Below, in pieces: positions 1 to 12,881 of a stretch of 64,000 bases of DNA. The position numbers were made by a program, and so were the translations under genes. Positions within the stretch are counted from its first letter, which is position 1, and every line of letters begins with the position of its first letter. The notes under the pieces were generated by a model. The model worked only from the letters and a program-made list of their open reading frames with translations, searched no databases and was not told the origin of the DNA. Source of the stretch: Trichoderma breve (lineage: Eukaryota > Ascomycota > Sordariomycetes > Hypocreales > Hypocreaceae); the NCBI RefSeq assembly GCF_028502605.1, contig NC_079232.1, positions 1,984,001 to 2,048,000 on the forward strand, read 5' to 3'.

Positions 1-669
1 AATAATGGGTAGCCATTTTCCCTATACATTGTCATTCGAAGAGAAGGCGCTGTATATTTCCCTACAAGTAGATTTCATATAATACAAATACAAATGAGCA
101 TAAAGCCTCGTGATCGAGACTATGTCCACGTATAATGTACTCTCTCATCACATATACTCGTGGCTTGTTCGGCACATATACCTACTAGGTACTACTAAAG
201 TACACGTAGTACCTCATCAAACTTTATATACATGTACATTTGGTATCTGGTAGTACATCAATACACAGAGTGTGAAGATTGGATTCGAAACCGCATCAAC
301 TCTATCCAGCGCCATAACTAAGGTGTCTTGCTATCTGAACAAGCCAACGTTTATAGTTTTGGATGAAAAGCCCGACAATAAAGATAACAAATGTAAACAA
401 CAACAAAAGAAGTAAATAGCAACGCAGCCACCCGCCGTTTATCCATCAACGTGTCTCCATTTCCATCTCCATCTCCTTTCAACTCATCCATCTCACCTCC
501 ATGCAAATCACGAGCTACACCACAGACAAGCCAATATAATAAAGAACGTTTAGCAACTTCTCATTGCTACCAATCTGCTCGGCCACTCTCTGCTACTATA
601 CCCAATTCCTTTTCTCACTATTCTTTTCGCTTCTATTTTTCTCCTCGGTTCCACTTATATCCAATAACA
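1..669. other. Intergenic region and leader of the PLC-like gene
   Basis: No coding region is recognised here. The left part is AT-rich with TAC-rich stretches around 180-220 (several CTAC, AGTAC and GTAC words in close order). From about 430 to 669 the sequence becomes pyrimidine-rich (CCATCTCC repeats, TTTCTCCTC), as is usual for fungal 5' leaders. The reading frame of the downstream gene stays open back to an ATG at 451, but that segment is low-complexity Ser/Pro and is better read as leader. Confidence 0.5.
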
Positions 670-2250
670 ATGCCTTGCTTTTGCTGGTTACTCATCTCCT
701 TCGTCCTAGGCCTCGCCTCTTTGGCCTCAGGTCTCCCGATTCCAGGCAATAAGGCTTTAGACTCTCCTCATCCCCCAACAGTTATCCTCGAGGAACAAGA
801 AGATGGCACACACAACATCTCTGTGGGAGGAAACATCAAAAAGAGACAATGGAAGGACCTGCCAACTCCCCATATAACCCTCATCAATGCCACCCCCTAT
901 AAATGGCAAAGGGGCTACATCCACCAGTACCAAATGCCAGACTGGAAGGAGGATTTCCCTGAACACATCGATCCGGGCGATATAGCTCCTGTCCTGATCC
1001 AGGCATCGAAAGGCTACCACAACTGGGCAGACTCTGCGGCCGAGGTGGTGTACGATATCGTTGGAACCTCAGAGCCCATGTCATTCATGGTCAAGTTCCA
1101 GAATCGGCACAACACCCTCAAAGTCGAGTTCCTTGAATCCTTGTCTTCCATGAACAACGCCAAGAGAACCGTTCACGACTTTGAAATCGCAAAATTCCCC
1201 GGCACCGCGTCGGCCTTCATCATTGCCGGCCAAGAGGGTCATTTCATCACCAACGATCCGCCCATCGACTGGATGCAAACTATGCTTCCCGAACTAAAAG
1301 ACAAGCCTCTGCGGGAGATTGTTCTCGGGAGGTCACATCACTCCGGCCTGTGGCACTCCCACGTGAGTATTGGCCTTGCGTCGTCACCAAACACCGTGAC
1401 GCAGAGCGTCCACCTTCGCGAACAGCTCGGCAATGGTGGCATCCGCGTTCTCGACTTCCGACCCCTTAAGATTGGCGACGAGTTTCGCGAAATTCATGGT
1501 GTGAGAACCCCTGACCCGTTAGGTGGCATAATGTTCCAGGGCTCTGAGGGAGCCCTCTTGAGTGACATGATCCAAACTGTCAACGAGTTCAATCGGAAGT
1601 ACCCTGGCGAGCTCATCATCTGGGATGTACACAGCCATGATGCCTGGAACCAAGATTATCAATATCGCGAACTGAGTGACAGCCAAGAAGACCGTGTAGC
1701 GCTATACAACCAGTTCTTGGCGGTAGAGAACCGCGTCAACATCCCCGACGTCGTCCAAGACGTCAGCCAAATGCCCCTGGGCTGGTTCATCGGCAACAAA
1801 ACGTCTGCCGTCCTCATCAACTTTGACGACGCCTGGCGGGAGAAGGATATCGACGTATTCCCCGGTAAACGCGAGGGTTTCATCACGGGAAGAATCCTCC
1901 CTCTCTACCACCCCTGGAGCGATACCAACAACGTCCATAATCTGGCTAAGGACCAGATCGCCGAGTTTCACGCGAAACGGCCTGTCTCGCAAAGCCCCAT
2001 CATCATTACCGAATGGGTTTTGACAATGCGAGGCACCCAATTTATAAAAGACACCATCTTGGCACTGGCAAATGCTGCGTGGCGGTCATTGTTTGTTGAT
2101 CTCTGGCCTGCGACGACAAGCGACTCTTATCCTAACTGGATCTCGATGGATAATGTGCGTGGGAACCAGCAAAAGACTCTCGTCATGGCGATGAACCACT
2201 GCCTGGTGGCCAAAAAATGTGGTGTTCTGGGTGGCAAGGTCAACATCTGA
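670..2250 (+). CDS. Secreted PI-PLC X-domain-like protein
   Basis: Single-exon gene of 526 aa. The first 20 or so residues after the ATG at 670 form a hydrophobic signal peptide (CWLLISFVLGLASLASG), so the product should enter the secretory pathway. From about residue 210 it resembles the PLC-like phosphodiesterase superfamily (bacterial-type PI-PLC X domain). A block containing GRSHHSG matches the usual first catalytic His region, RVLDFRP matches the following strand, and IHGV holds a second His. A later block, ELIIWDVHSHDAWN, is also typical of fungal members of this fold. Family members cleave phosphatidylinositol or GPI head groups, but many fungal ones are untested. I prefer 670 over the in-frame ATG at 451 because it starts directly at the signal peptide. 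No GPI tail is seen. Substrate unknown. Confidence 0.75.
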   Translation: MPCFCWLLISFVLGLASLASGLPIPGNKALDSPHPPTVILEEQEDGTHNISVGGNIKKRQWKDLPTPHITLINATPYKWQRGYIHQYQMPDWKEDFPEHIDPGDIAPVLIQASKGYHNWADSAAEVVYDIVGTSEPMSFMVKFQNRHNTLKVEFLESLSSMNNAKRTVHDFEIAKFPGTASAFIIAGQEGHFITNDPPIDWMQTMLPELKDKPLREIVLGRSHHSGLWHSHVSIGLASSPNTVTQSVHLREQLGNGGIRVLDFRPLKIGDEFREIHGVRTPDPLGGIMFQGSEGALLSDMIQTVNEFNRKYPGELIIWDVHSHDAWNQDYQYRELSDSQEDRVALYNQFLAVENRVNIPDVVQDVSQMPLGWFIGNKTSAVLINFDDAWREKDIDVFPGKREGFITGRILPLYHPWSDTNNVHNLAKDQIAEFHAKRPVSQSPIIITEWVLTMRGTQFIKDTILALANAAWRSLFVDLWPATTSDSYPNWISMDNVRGNQQKTLVMAMNHCLVAKKCGVLGGKVNI

Positions 2251-5200
2251 GCTTGGCCGCAAGCAAACATATTCTTCACCAATGATATTTACATTTACAG
2301 GGTAGGTGATTTCAGTCTCCTGATGTTGGTATTCTCACCCCTGAGGATTACATGCTAACATTTCCATGAACCAGACATGCAGAGGACTTGTACGGAGTAC
2401 GTCACCTGGCAGCATATTCATCGTTATGACGGAATTCGGCCATCGAATCCCGCAGCCATCGTTCGTTGCCGGTATTCAGAAGATATCCACGATCAGCATG
2501 TGAAAATAGAGGCCGTCCACAAGCGAGTTTCAGACCTCAGCTACGCTCCACGCAGTACGAAGCTTGGCAAAGCCGCCAAGATGACAATAATTACTGATGC
2601 TACCAAGGGCATAGCAAGATCCTGTTCACGTGCTAGGACCTGAGATTGGTTACCCCCCAAGTCCATATTATAAGGATAAGATCAAGGTGTTTGATGCGTG
2701 TGCACCGGCAGCAGACTTGGGCGCGAGAACGCGCCGAGCCAGCAGCGCGGTGTCGCCCAGGGAGGATTGGGAAGATGCATGAGGCGATGATCCCTCGCTT
2801 GCGGCTAGTGCGATCTGACAGCTGTCATAAGCTGAGTTGATTGATTTGACTGGATGCCGGTACGATGCCATCAGCGGTCGTGCTAGGTATAGTATTTCAT
2901 ACCATCAACGCTCGCGATTGGGCTCTGCTTCTCTGCCTCTGCGGAATAAACTGGAACGACTTTGCAGCGGGCTCGTACCACGATCAAATGACAACCGGCA
3001 TCTCACGAAGCGCCGGCGGGAGATGAAATCCGCAAGCTCGGACACTCACACGGACCCAAGGCCCTGCTGACGGCAAGTGGCGGAGCACCCGGCGTCGATG
3101 CCCTCGTACCAGGTGTAACAAGAGTTTGACTAAGGCGCTTGGATGTGAGTTTTTTCGCCGATGGTGAACGGAGCATATGGAGTACATTGCTTGCAATACA
3201 CAGCAACATCAATCAATGCCTTGGCCATGTGTCAATCAATTCTCCGTCCACGCAAGGGGGGCCACGATGGCAAATGCCGCCAGCCCGGAAGAGATGCCTA
3301 AAATGCCTCCTCCACGGCTTCTTCTGGAAGCATCAGTCAAACTCGTTCACTTGCATGCAGAGGACGCTAGCAAGGCTGGCCGCATGCTGCGCGACTTTTG
3401 CAAGTGAGTTCGAAGGAAAGCGGCCGGCCACGTTTTGGACATGGGGAGAGAAGAGAGAGAGGAGGACATGCTAGTTAGTTGCCAGATTGAGCGTCGGTGT
3501 CCAATGTATTCATGTTTCGGAAAGATTTTTGTTCTTCTTCCATAGCTATTGCAACGGTATTATCCGGAAGCGATCCCCGTGAATCCTACTTTAGCCTTTT
3601 TGTTTCCTTGAAGCCGCTTGAGTGACAGATAGTGCCCGACAGTAGTAGTTGCTGAATATGACTTCGGATTCCATTTCGGCCAATTAGAGCAATATGTACG
3701 AGTAACAGGTAGGACCCCAAAAGAGCCAAGAGAAGTTAGTAGCCGTGCCCGATTATGTCTGCTGAGCTTTGATTTTTGCTTTACAAATCCTCGGTCCGTC
3801 CCAAGTGCGTGCCCAAAGATCGTGGCTTGCTGTCAGAGATGCTCGGCCGAAACATGCGATGAACAAAAGATATGTCTCCGCTAGGCGGATTGCTTGTAAC
3901 GTTGGCTGCGAGCCGTCCCCATCTGCTATTATGGAGCAGCTGGGCCTATCCAGGGGTTTGCCGGTATTGCTGTTTGCATGCAAGCTTACCCGTCCCTGGC
4001 AATGGAGAAGATTTCCTCTTTCGATCCCTTCCGGATGCCACTCGCTCACGAGAGCAAGCATTGCCCCTATTGTTAACAAGTCTGGTTCGCGGATAAATTC
4101 GACCGACAAGGGGTGGAAAAATTTCGAGCGGACCGTCTCAGTGCGGTTAGAGTCGTGTTTACCCGTTTGACTCGACGACGGAGCTTCTGCTTTGATCCGG
4201 AACCGAAGCCTCGGGAGAAGCAGCGGCTGGGCAGCTCTGGTGGTTGGATGACGACGAACCTCACAGCTGGAAGCGAGCCGTCTGGCAAAAGTTGGACCAA
4301 CGAAGGATGTTGCATTTCCCCAGAAAAGCGTGTAACACGACCTGCTCTATGCATTTTACAGAGACTCTGTTTAGGCACGTACAAGTACAGCGATTATACG
4401 CATGCCCTGGAAGTACATGATGTCCTTGATTCTGTAAGAGACTGATCCAGAGGGCCGCTCACAACAGTAGGTAATTGCACGAGACCACGGTTTGTAATCA
4501 CAACCACAATGCTGGATACAGGTCTTCGGCATCGAAGTTTTCTTAAACCCGCTGGCTGGTCCAGGGTGAAATAGATTGTAAGCGACGCCACATATCGGCC
4601 CTGAGATCCCCTGATCACGGAAACGCGGACCGTGGCGGGAAGCTCCTGGTAAGGGAGGCAACGAGGATACGGCAACAAGCCAGCATACCCTAGAACAGGG
4701 CAGCTTATTCTGAACAGAATGGATCGCAGTCTTATTTAAAACTGCCGGATTTGGAGACTGCGTAATACTGCGTTGCAATGATTGCTGATGGCTCGCCCAG
4801 GCACCTGGAGAAATAGAGGGCAGGGGACAAAGCCAAAGAAACAAAATAAGATGCAGTGAAATGAGATGAAAAGGAAAGGAAATCTCCGCCGGCACTTGTC
4901 ATATGACGGACCCGGTGTTGTCAGCAGCAGTGCCGGCATGAATATAAACATTTTCAAATAAGAACTAGAAAGAAAATGGGCAAGTTTTGATGAGCACAAG
5001 CTTACAGGAGGCATGGAGTAGTTAGTGGTGTCCAGTAGTATAATATTTCCTGAGAGTCGATGGCCGGTTCTTGATGTAACACCAGTACGGCGTATTACCA
5101 GATCCTTGAGCACTGCACGAAAGAAGTAGGTAGGCACGCGTCTGTATCTTCAATGCTAGGATTCGTGCAGACTCCATGCCGAAACGAAAAGCTGGCGTGG

Positions 5201-8200
5201 GGGGAGTTGAAGCGTATCCTTTTCTCCTCTCTTTTCTTTTCTTTTCCGGATCGAAATTACCATCGGAAACCCCCAGAGCTGCTTCATCGTGCTTAGACAC
5301 CGGTCTTCGCGAAACAGATGACACGAGGCAGGTGTTATTTCGTCTGTACAGTGCGCAAAAATAGTAGCTAGCTGAATCGGCAGCATTCACGTTGCAGAGT
5401 CAACCTTGCTCGTACGAGTACTTGTCCTGGTCTTTGGAGGCACTCTGCTACGACAATCGCATGGGCGCCCCATGGAGAAGCCGGTGTCCTTAACCCAAAC
5501 ACTCGGTCCACGGGAAAGGGATCCGACATGAAGGAGTACATTATTGCCTGCTTGGCAGTAAAGTAAACGCGGTCGTGATAACTAAGGCTAGGATGATAAA
5601 ACCATGGGGTCAGGTTAAAAGCACGTGTTATGCAATGCGCTTGCGGTCATGCAGCAGAGTCCTACCTCGTAAATCGTATCTGAACCCTGCGTGTGTGCCT
5701 TACCCTCGTGGATTTTCTCACAGGCGAACATTTTGTCGCCCAATTTCGGACAACTCGAATAGCCCAGAGGGATCTCCTTGGGGAAAGCCTGGAAGACTAG
5801 GAGTTGTGCTTGTAGTTGATGAAAGAGAAACAATGCTCAATCGTCTGAGATGACTCGCAGCTGATGAAAAGAAAACAATGATCAATCGTCCGTGATTACT
5901 ATAGACACATGGAAGAGGCGGCCCTTCCCGTTTCAGTTCCAACATTGTCTTTAGACTTCCAGTGTGCCAATCAGCAAGCAAAGTATGGACAGCGGAACGA
6001 ATCCGCGCAAGCTTCCGTCCATGTGGCCATCCATGCTCCGCACTGCATGCTCTTTACGTTGAACGTCATTACTAGCTGCTAGGGGCTTTGCGTCTCAAGC
6101 TCGATCTGAGCGCAGGCTTCTAGTACCGTCTAGGCATGGGCGAGATGAGCTTCTCGCGCTTCGGCAACAAGCAAAATAACGTGGCATTGCCCCCCCCGAT
6201 TTGTAGCATTTGTTTGATCATCGATGCAATCGAGGGTGAGAAGGGACGTGTCTGCTCTTGGGGTTAGTAGCTGGCTCGAGCGCCTGTTGATACTGGCCCA
6301 GGCACGGAGTATCATACGTACGAATTACGAGCAAGCCTATGATTCAAGGCGCTCGTTGAGAGTAAGCCATGATGGGAAACGGGTGCCGAGCCAAATCCTG
6401 GCAACCTCGTAATCTGACCAATCAAAGGCCCCATTCGCAAAGGCGCCGAGCCAGTCTGCTGGGATAGAATCCTTGTATCATTCATTAACAGCGTCACCAG
6501 GTGAAGAAACAGAGGAGAGGGCGCGGCAGCCTGGCACACCGGGTTATCCCAGCAAGCTTCAATCTTTGTGACCGATCCCAGCTGTAGCGTGGGCTCTGGG
6601 GAGAGAAAAAGGAAAGTTATGGAGCATGGGCGGACGGACTAGCGGATAGATTCGACATCTTGGCAGCTTGTTGGAATTGACAGTTGGTGCAGAACCTAGC
6701 TTTAAGGGATCCAAGCCCTCGGGATGAGTGGCAAATGCGAGCAGTGAAGCACTAGAGCACTAGAGAGGCCGTCGGTGTCAGTACAGTACCATGGGGGTCC
6801 GTCCAGTGCATTAGGGGCGCAGTAGAGATGAAGATATTGATGTGATCATGCAGTTCGTCTTGACAGGGTCGCCATGTGTACAGTATAGAGAAGATGGGAG
6901 GAAACGTAGGCAGACAGGGTGACGGGAGAGGCACCCACTTGGCGGAGAGGCGATGAAGGGGAAAATGGAAGTGCGACCGAACCAACCTGGATGCGCTAAG
7001 TATGGAAGGCAATCGTATGGACGTCAACGTCTGTGGCAGTATTCGTACAGTAGCACGACGGTAGTAGTACGAGTCGGACATGATTGAAGTGTTGCTGAAG
7101 ATGGGCTGAGTCTGAGTCGGCGGAGTTTGTGCGTGTCGGGTCCGTTTCTTTACGTAGCTGGACTAGAGGCTGTCAAGGTGAGATGCTGTTTTTAGTGCAG
7201 AGATTGCACCGGACATCACTAGCACCTGTACACATGGATTGACGTGCATGAGGCTCCATGTATGAACACGCACTACTCGTACATCTGTAAACGAGCACAG
7301 CACAGGCATTCATAGCTCCCACTCAGGCTACAGTATGTACTCGTACAGACCAGACAAGGGGATGAGAGGCTGTATTGAAATTTTTCGGTGATGCATGGAG
7401 GCGCAAAGCAGTAGCAATGTCCATGTCCATGTCCATGTACGAGTTCAGTACAGCCTGCTCCATACAGCGCTCGCAGGCATTTAGAACCCGGACCCGTACA
7501 TGTACTTGCTTGCTTGAACGTGCACCATGGAGACCTCATGCTCGGCGTCTTTAGGGGGCCTGGCACACCGTTGGCGGGTCCGAGGCCTTGCCCGGATGTG
7601 CACGAAGCGTCCGCGGCCGGATTCCATGTCTGGTCCTTGTCGCTCGCTGCAGGAATTAAGGGTTCAATAACTCCAGCGTTCTGGTTGCGACTCTACGGAT
7701 TATATGATGTTCAATTCCAGGTTCTCTTTTGGACATGCAGCTTACAGACGGGAGTTATACAGTGCCGTACCGTACTATACTGTACGAGTTTGAACAATGC
7801 TCCAAAGTGGCTGGCTGGCTTTCTCTTCAACGTTTTGTCTCCAAAAGTTCCAGTCCACTGCCGTCAAGCCTTCTCCCTTCAATCGCTCGCCAAATGTTCA
7901 ATGTCTTGGTTTTGGGGCGGCGTGCGGGGCTCGTTTCCCTTGGGACGGTAATGATCTCTCCATCAATGTTAGGCCCAGTGGCTAGAAGCCCAGGTCCACT
8001 CCTTCGTCTCCAGCGCAGCCCGTTCCATCATCGACCGGCTGAGGAGTTAAAACAGACAACCCGACGCTATCGCGGGCGGCGTTACTCAACTCGTCCATCC
8101 GGAACTGCCCTATTAGCGGATCGCTGGCACCATCTCAGGCCGACGCCCAGGAGCGCAGGCTAGGCGGCTTGTGGTCTAGCCGTGGCCGCAATCCAGTTGA

Positions 8201-9085
8201 ATCAGTTGATGTGGGCTTTTCCGCTTTTCCCAGCGCTACGGACGGCCGCCTCGGTTCATGTCATGATCCATCCATCCATTCCCACAGTCTGGACATGGAC
8301 TGACTGCACCCATCTTTCGGGACCATCTCCCATGCTTCCCCCCTCCCTCTCTGGTCTGGCCGGGGGGTCGGGAGCCATTGAACTGGTCCCGCCACGCATC
8401 CCAGGGCTTCAGCCATCCCTGGCCTTGTCGCTACCAAGACCAAACCAGCGCCGCTGTGATGAATTGCATCCATGGCGCACCGTGTCTCGGCAAGTGGGTG
8501 CTCAACGCCCCTACAGTATGTCCTGTCGCTATAGAATATAGCGCTGGGCCCTGCTGTCTTTGCTGCTGACTGTACCCTGGGCTGGTACCGAGCAGACAAA
8601 GACCTGGAGTTTTTAGCTTTTCACCAGGCCACTATTAGCTCGGGGCTCGCACTTTCAATTTGATCAAATGTCAATGTTCCCTCCAGGCCAGCCCGCAACA
8701 TACATCAAGCTTAGCCGCCCCCAATCTCTGGCCGTTTCCTACTTCCACCCAAACCCTCCCATTTGATCCCATACATACTCGTACATTGTAGTCAGTCTTC
8801 AAGTCTTGTATACTCACTGTCGCCTCCTCTACACCACCGCTAGTAATACCTTACGAAGCCTCTATTGCGACAAAGGGAGGCAAATCGCCCTCAGCACCAG
8901 CAACACTACCACCACATCCTTACCCTGACGACATCCTAACCGGCGGGGACAGAGGGATAATTCACCCAACAGCCATCGGCAGCTATTGCGAACTAGTATT
9001 CTGGACTAAACAAGACTCACCTGCGAATGCTTTGTTATGAGGTGACCCCTCACCAAGACGACGGGACGACGACGACGACACCACT
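2251..9085. other. Long gene-poor region
   Basis: About 6.8 kb with only short overlapping ORFs, none longer than roughly 175 aa, none with a recognisable domain and none that I could extend by splicing. Base composition is mixed and not extremely AT-rich, so it does not look like decayed, RIP-mutated repeat DNA. It holds eight of the thirteen copies of the 8-mer ACTCGTAC/GTACGAGT in the window, plus a short (GTCCAT)3 run near 7419-7436. The last 300 bases (about 8780-9085) are probably leader of the next gene. Long non-coding transcripts or a fast-evolving multi-exon gene cannot be excluded. Confidence 0.45.
7041..7789. repeat. Cluster of GTACGAGT/ACTCGTAC motifs
   Basis: Within about 720 bases the 8-mer occurs five times: 7067-7074 and 7437-7444 (GTACGAGT), 7275-7282 and 7339-7346 (ACTCGTAC), 7782-7789 (GTACGAGT). 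Related half-sites such as TTCGTACAG (from 7042) and CCCGTACATGTAC (near 7493) lie between them. The same 8-mer is seen at eight other intergenic places in the window and in none of the coding regions called here. Its role is unknown. Confidence 0.6.
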
Positions 9086-9922
9086 ATGGAGCCTGAGCGT
9101 ACCTCACCAAGCAGCGCCTCTAACACCAACGAGGTGATCTTACCCCAGACGCCAGCCATGTCCGGAGCTTTGCCCATTGTTGCTACCGATCCGGCTTCGG
9201 ATCTTCCCTCGATGCCTAGACCTAGGGTCCGGGAGCGTCAAAAAAGCCAAAACAGCCTTCTCATGGAGCTTCTTTCCCGCCGCATGAGCCGACAGACCCT
9301 CTTACAGCAAAACCAATCCCGTACCCAACAGCCACCCCTCGTTCCACAATCACAGCCGCTTCTGGTTGATAATGCCATGGATGTTGACCATGATGAAACC
9401 CTGGGCGACGACTCTTCACTGCCCGCACTGCCCTGTACTCAGAAAATCCGTCCATCAAGACGATACTCAGCTCTGCCTTATATTGCCCCCGTTGCACCCG
9501 AGACGAAAATTGACCCGGACGTTGCCGCTAGGGTCCTTGCCAGGATGCAGGCCAACACCCAAGCCGATTCCATTTCCCCTCCTTCGTCCACAGGTTCATC
9601 TTCGGTCCAGGCCATTGAGATCGACCCTACTGAGCTGGCAGAAGACGACATAGAGGCCGATGAGGGCTACGATGAAGGACCTGAGGAATTTCCCTGGTTG
9701 GGCGAGAAGCCATCGAGTGGGCTTACTGGAGCCCTGAGAAACCAAGGCGTTCTCAGCTTCACAACGTCTGCTGAGGCGGCCATGCGCTGTCCAAAGCTTG
9801 TACGAAATGTCCCTCGCATGCGGAAGCGGACGCACAAGAAGAAGGAGCACAGACTGCGGACGTCGAGGGACACGACCCGTGAGCTGAGTCAATCACGGGC
9901 GCCCGCAGCGGATGCATCTTGA
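9086..9922 (+). CDS. Uncharacterised Ser/Pro-rich acidic protein
   Basis: Open reading frame of 278 aa with a coherent composition and no frame interruption. I do not recognise a family. The N-terminal half is rich in Ser, Pro and Gln. A basic segment near residues 120-130 (KIRPSRRYSALPYI) is followed by DPDVAARVLARMQAN, which could form a short helix. An acidic stretch follows (DIEADEGYDEGPEEFPWLGE), and the C-terminus is strongly basic (RMRKRTHKKKEHRLR), compatible with a nuclear or nucleic-acid-binding protein. The gene stands alone between two long non-coding stretches, just upstream of wetA. The codon pattern and the pyrimidine-rich leader support it as a real gene; function is open. Confidence 0.6.
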   Translation: MEPERTSPSSASNTNEVILPQTPAMSGALPIVATDPASDLPSMPRPRVRERQKSQNSLLMELLSRRMSRQTLLQQNQSRTQQPPLVPQSQPLLVDNAMDVDHDETLGDDSSLPALPCTQKIRPSRRYSALPYIAPVAPETKIDPDVAARVLARMQANTQADSISPPSSTGSSSVQAIEIDPTELAEDDIEADEGYDEGPEEFPWLGEKPSSGLTGALRNQGVLSFTTSAEAAMRCPKLVRNVPRMRKRTHKKKEHRLRTSRDTTRELSQSRAPAADAS

Positions 9923-10304
9923 TAACGAAGCAAGGCACCCGCTCACACAAGCAGCGGCACAGCCGTTGAAGCTCATCTACTATTTCTCCACCTTATACTC
10001 TTGCCTCTTTCACAGACAACGACTTAGACACGACATTATGCGGCGTTTTTGGGCTTCACAAATTGCATTTACATTTACTACACGGAATTCTGGCACAAGT
10101 CAGCTCTTCGCTTCTCAAATTGTTGTTTTTACTCTACATTTTAGCGGGTTACAAAAAAAAGATGTCAACGTTCGACACGTACTATATACAACGGCGTTTT
10201 ATCTCTTTGGCTTATTTTCTACATTATTTTCTTCATTCTCTTTTCTCGTTCTTCCTCCAAGCATACAGAGCATTGGCGCCCTCTTTCCACCTCCAGCAAC
10301 AAGA

Positions 10305-10317
10305 GGGGGGGGGGGGG
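10305..10317. repeat. Poly-G homopolymer
   Basis: A run of 13 G in the non-coding stretch between the 278-aa gene and wetA. It could vary in length between isolates or be a sequencing-difficult site. Confidence 0.8.
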
Positions 10318-12610
10318 ACTCATGAGCGACAGACGACCAGGGTGCTGAACAAATACTCGGGACTGACTCGTCTCGTGCAGGCGGGGAGGAAGATGGCGTA
10401 ACATGGGAGGATCCATCCAGGTGCATCTTGGTAAAGGGACTGGGCACGGCGTTTTTCCGGATATGCAGGCTGGGATGCTTTTTGGGACTGGGAACAATCT
10501 GTTGGATGGGACGTGGCCTGACTGGCCAGCGCGTGGCTTGAATCCCCCACGCGGGACAGGATTGATGCTTGCGTTTGGGTTACAGCGCTCAATCTCGAAT
10601 ACGGAGGTAGTTGAATGTATATAATAGGTATTGGCTGCTGCTGCGAAATACATCTTCGTACAAAGCACATGTGTTCACATGGTATCAACCGCTCGTATTA
10701 CTTGTTCACATGTGATTCTGATGCTTTACAATGTCACCTACCTACCTACCTACATGATCTCCGCCTCACATTTCCTACCGTTCTCTGCTTCTCTGTCTCT
10801 GTCTGTCTCTCTTTCTCTTGCTCCCCCGCTCTCTTCTGCCCGCCTCCGTCCTCGTACAGTGCATGACATGTGCGTACTCCGTCTCCGTCTCCGTCCTCGT
10901 ACATGGACAGGTTATTCCTCAGTCCACGTGGTGCCAGCATCTATTTGCCCTCTGCGTTTCCACCCAGGTGCAGCCAGGCCAGAATCATGCAAATGCTCCC
11001 CCGGCGCCTGAATCGGCCGCTCCGACGCGGTTGGATCGCAAGTGTCTCCGTCCATCTGACCGGCTGATGCGATACCGCCAGCTTGGACTCGGGACAGGTA
11101 CCTGCTCCATCCTCCTAGCACTCCATAGTGTTGGCGCTTCTGGTTCTGGTACAGCCGCTGATTGGGCGCCCGTCGACACCGCTGGGCGCCTCTAAGTTCT
11201 GACAGCCTCAGCGGCACCGTTAGCACCCTGTTCTTCCGCTGTTAAGTGCAGGCGGTGAGCGCCTACGCTGTGCCGTTGATTTGCCACAACTCCTAGCCGA
11301 AGCTAACATGGAAAGGGCTCCAACTTCATTTCGGATTACGATACATCAACGTCCAACTTCAGTTGTCTTTCTTCACCTCCATTCTGTTATGACAAGCGCA
11401 GTTTGCTTCCTGTTGCACAACCCACCCGGTCACTTTTGCCCAATCAGCGGGCATCTACAATGTGCAAGCACTAAGGGAAACGGTCCAACGCCCTGTGGCC
11501 GCAGCTGGGGTCCTTGTTACTTCCAACCCTTTGGCGGGCGCTCAATGGGGTAGGACAACAACGGCCGTTGGATTCGAGATGGAGGCCCCTTCACGGATCG
11601 TGTAACTCCAGAGCACAGACGTGAGATGGCTGTGTCTTTCTCTTGAGAAACTACCTGCTTTTCTCCTCTACCACGTGCCGATGACGTTTCTTCGCCGCGG
11701 GTTTCTTCTTCCTCTTCTTTTCCCTTTCCTTCCCATCTCTTTCATGGTCTGTCTGCCCTACTTTGCGAGGATCGAGTGATCCTTGCGCGGCGGGCTACCA
11801 ATACCAGAGGGTGTCAGATGGACCGGCAAGCTTCCGAGGGCTTTGAAAGGTGGCAAGGTGGGTTCTGAATGACTACTCGTGCTCGTACAATACAGCCCTG
11901 GACGAGGGATCGACGCCGTGGAACGAAAGAATAATGATTTCTCTTGTCTTGAGAGACATTCCCCCTGCCTGTCTAAGGGTCCATCGCCCTTTGTGCGCAA
12001 ACTCGGAAGCAGGTGCCTGGCCCCGCTCAGCCTCATGGTTGGAGGATGGGTTTCTCCCTGTAGGGCGGCTGTTGACTTGGCAATGACATTCGTTGCTGAA
12101 ACATTACGCACCAGAGTCGCGGGCATGGCTCTTGACAGCTCTATTTGCCGGAGCTAGAGCCTACAGCTGCGTGAGAAGACGAGCTGAAAAGAAGAAGATT
12201 GGCTCTTGCAAAGACCATTGGCAGAGCTGGCTGCAAGTGCGCCAGACTGCATAGCCAAGTCGGCACAGAGGCGCGGGCAGGAAACTTGGATGCTTTGCCT
12301 CACAGCGGCCGCTATGCAGGGTGGCCAGTGCCATCGTCTTATCAAGCGGTGCTTCGTTTCATCTTGTGTACGATTTTCATTTCTCAATATGCATGTTCGA
12401 GGTCTGGTGCACTGGCCGATCCGAGCGAGCCCGTTGCTATTACCATGTGGTCATATGTTCAGGCACTCTCATGCAAGGTACACCCCACACATCATGCATG
12501 GTGGTTTCGACCGCCAGATCGCGGCGACATATGTCTCTCTTCTTTGTCTTATTGCTTTCCTGCTCCATAGGATTCCCAGCTTAGCATCGATCTCGCTGTG
12601 GACCATCAGC

Positions 12611-12624
12611 TACGAGTACTCGTA
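12611..12624. repeat. Perfect 14-bp palindrome
   Basis: TACGAGTACTCGTA reads the same on both strands and includes the ACTCGTAC core that recurs in intergenic DNA of this window. It lies about 620 bases upstream of the wetA start codon. It could be a dimeric transcription-factor site; this is inference. Confidence 0.6.
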
Positions 12625-12692
12625 CTAGCGGGATGGCACATGATGAGGCTGGGCTCGTCTTAATTGTGGCAACAGAGCTGGGGCAAGGCAAT

Positions 12693-12881
12693 GGAATGCG
12701 TCGCCACGGCCCCGTGCATTCCTCTTCCGTATGGGGAAAACTCGGCGAGGAACGAAGAGCTATGGTTGCTGTGGTATCTTTCCGGAGAGTTGCTTGGTTT
12801 GGTGTGGTTTGCAGCATTCGCTGTTTAATATAGATGGGCTGTTTAGTTAATGCATCTGATTGCGCTCCGTGCTTGAGAATG
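12693..12881. promoter_or_regulatory. Candidate AbaA (CATTCY) elements upstream of wetA
   Basis: Three matches to the AbaA consensus CATTCY: GGAATG at 12693-12698, CATTCC at 12717-12722 and AGAATG at 12876-12881. In Aspergillus AbaA is known to activate wetA through such sites. A six-base degenerate motif is expected about once per kilobase by chance on both strands, so three in 190 bases is suggestive and no more. Confidence 0.3.

Noticed and set aside
451..669. Upstream in-frame extension of the PLC-like gene
   Set aside because: The extension is low-complexity and precedes a clear signal peptide that starts at 670.
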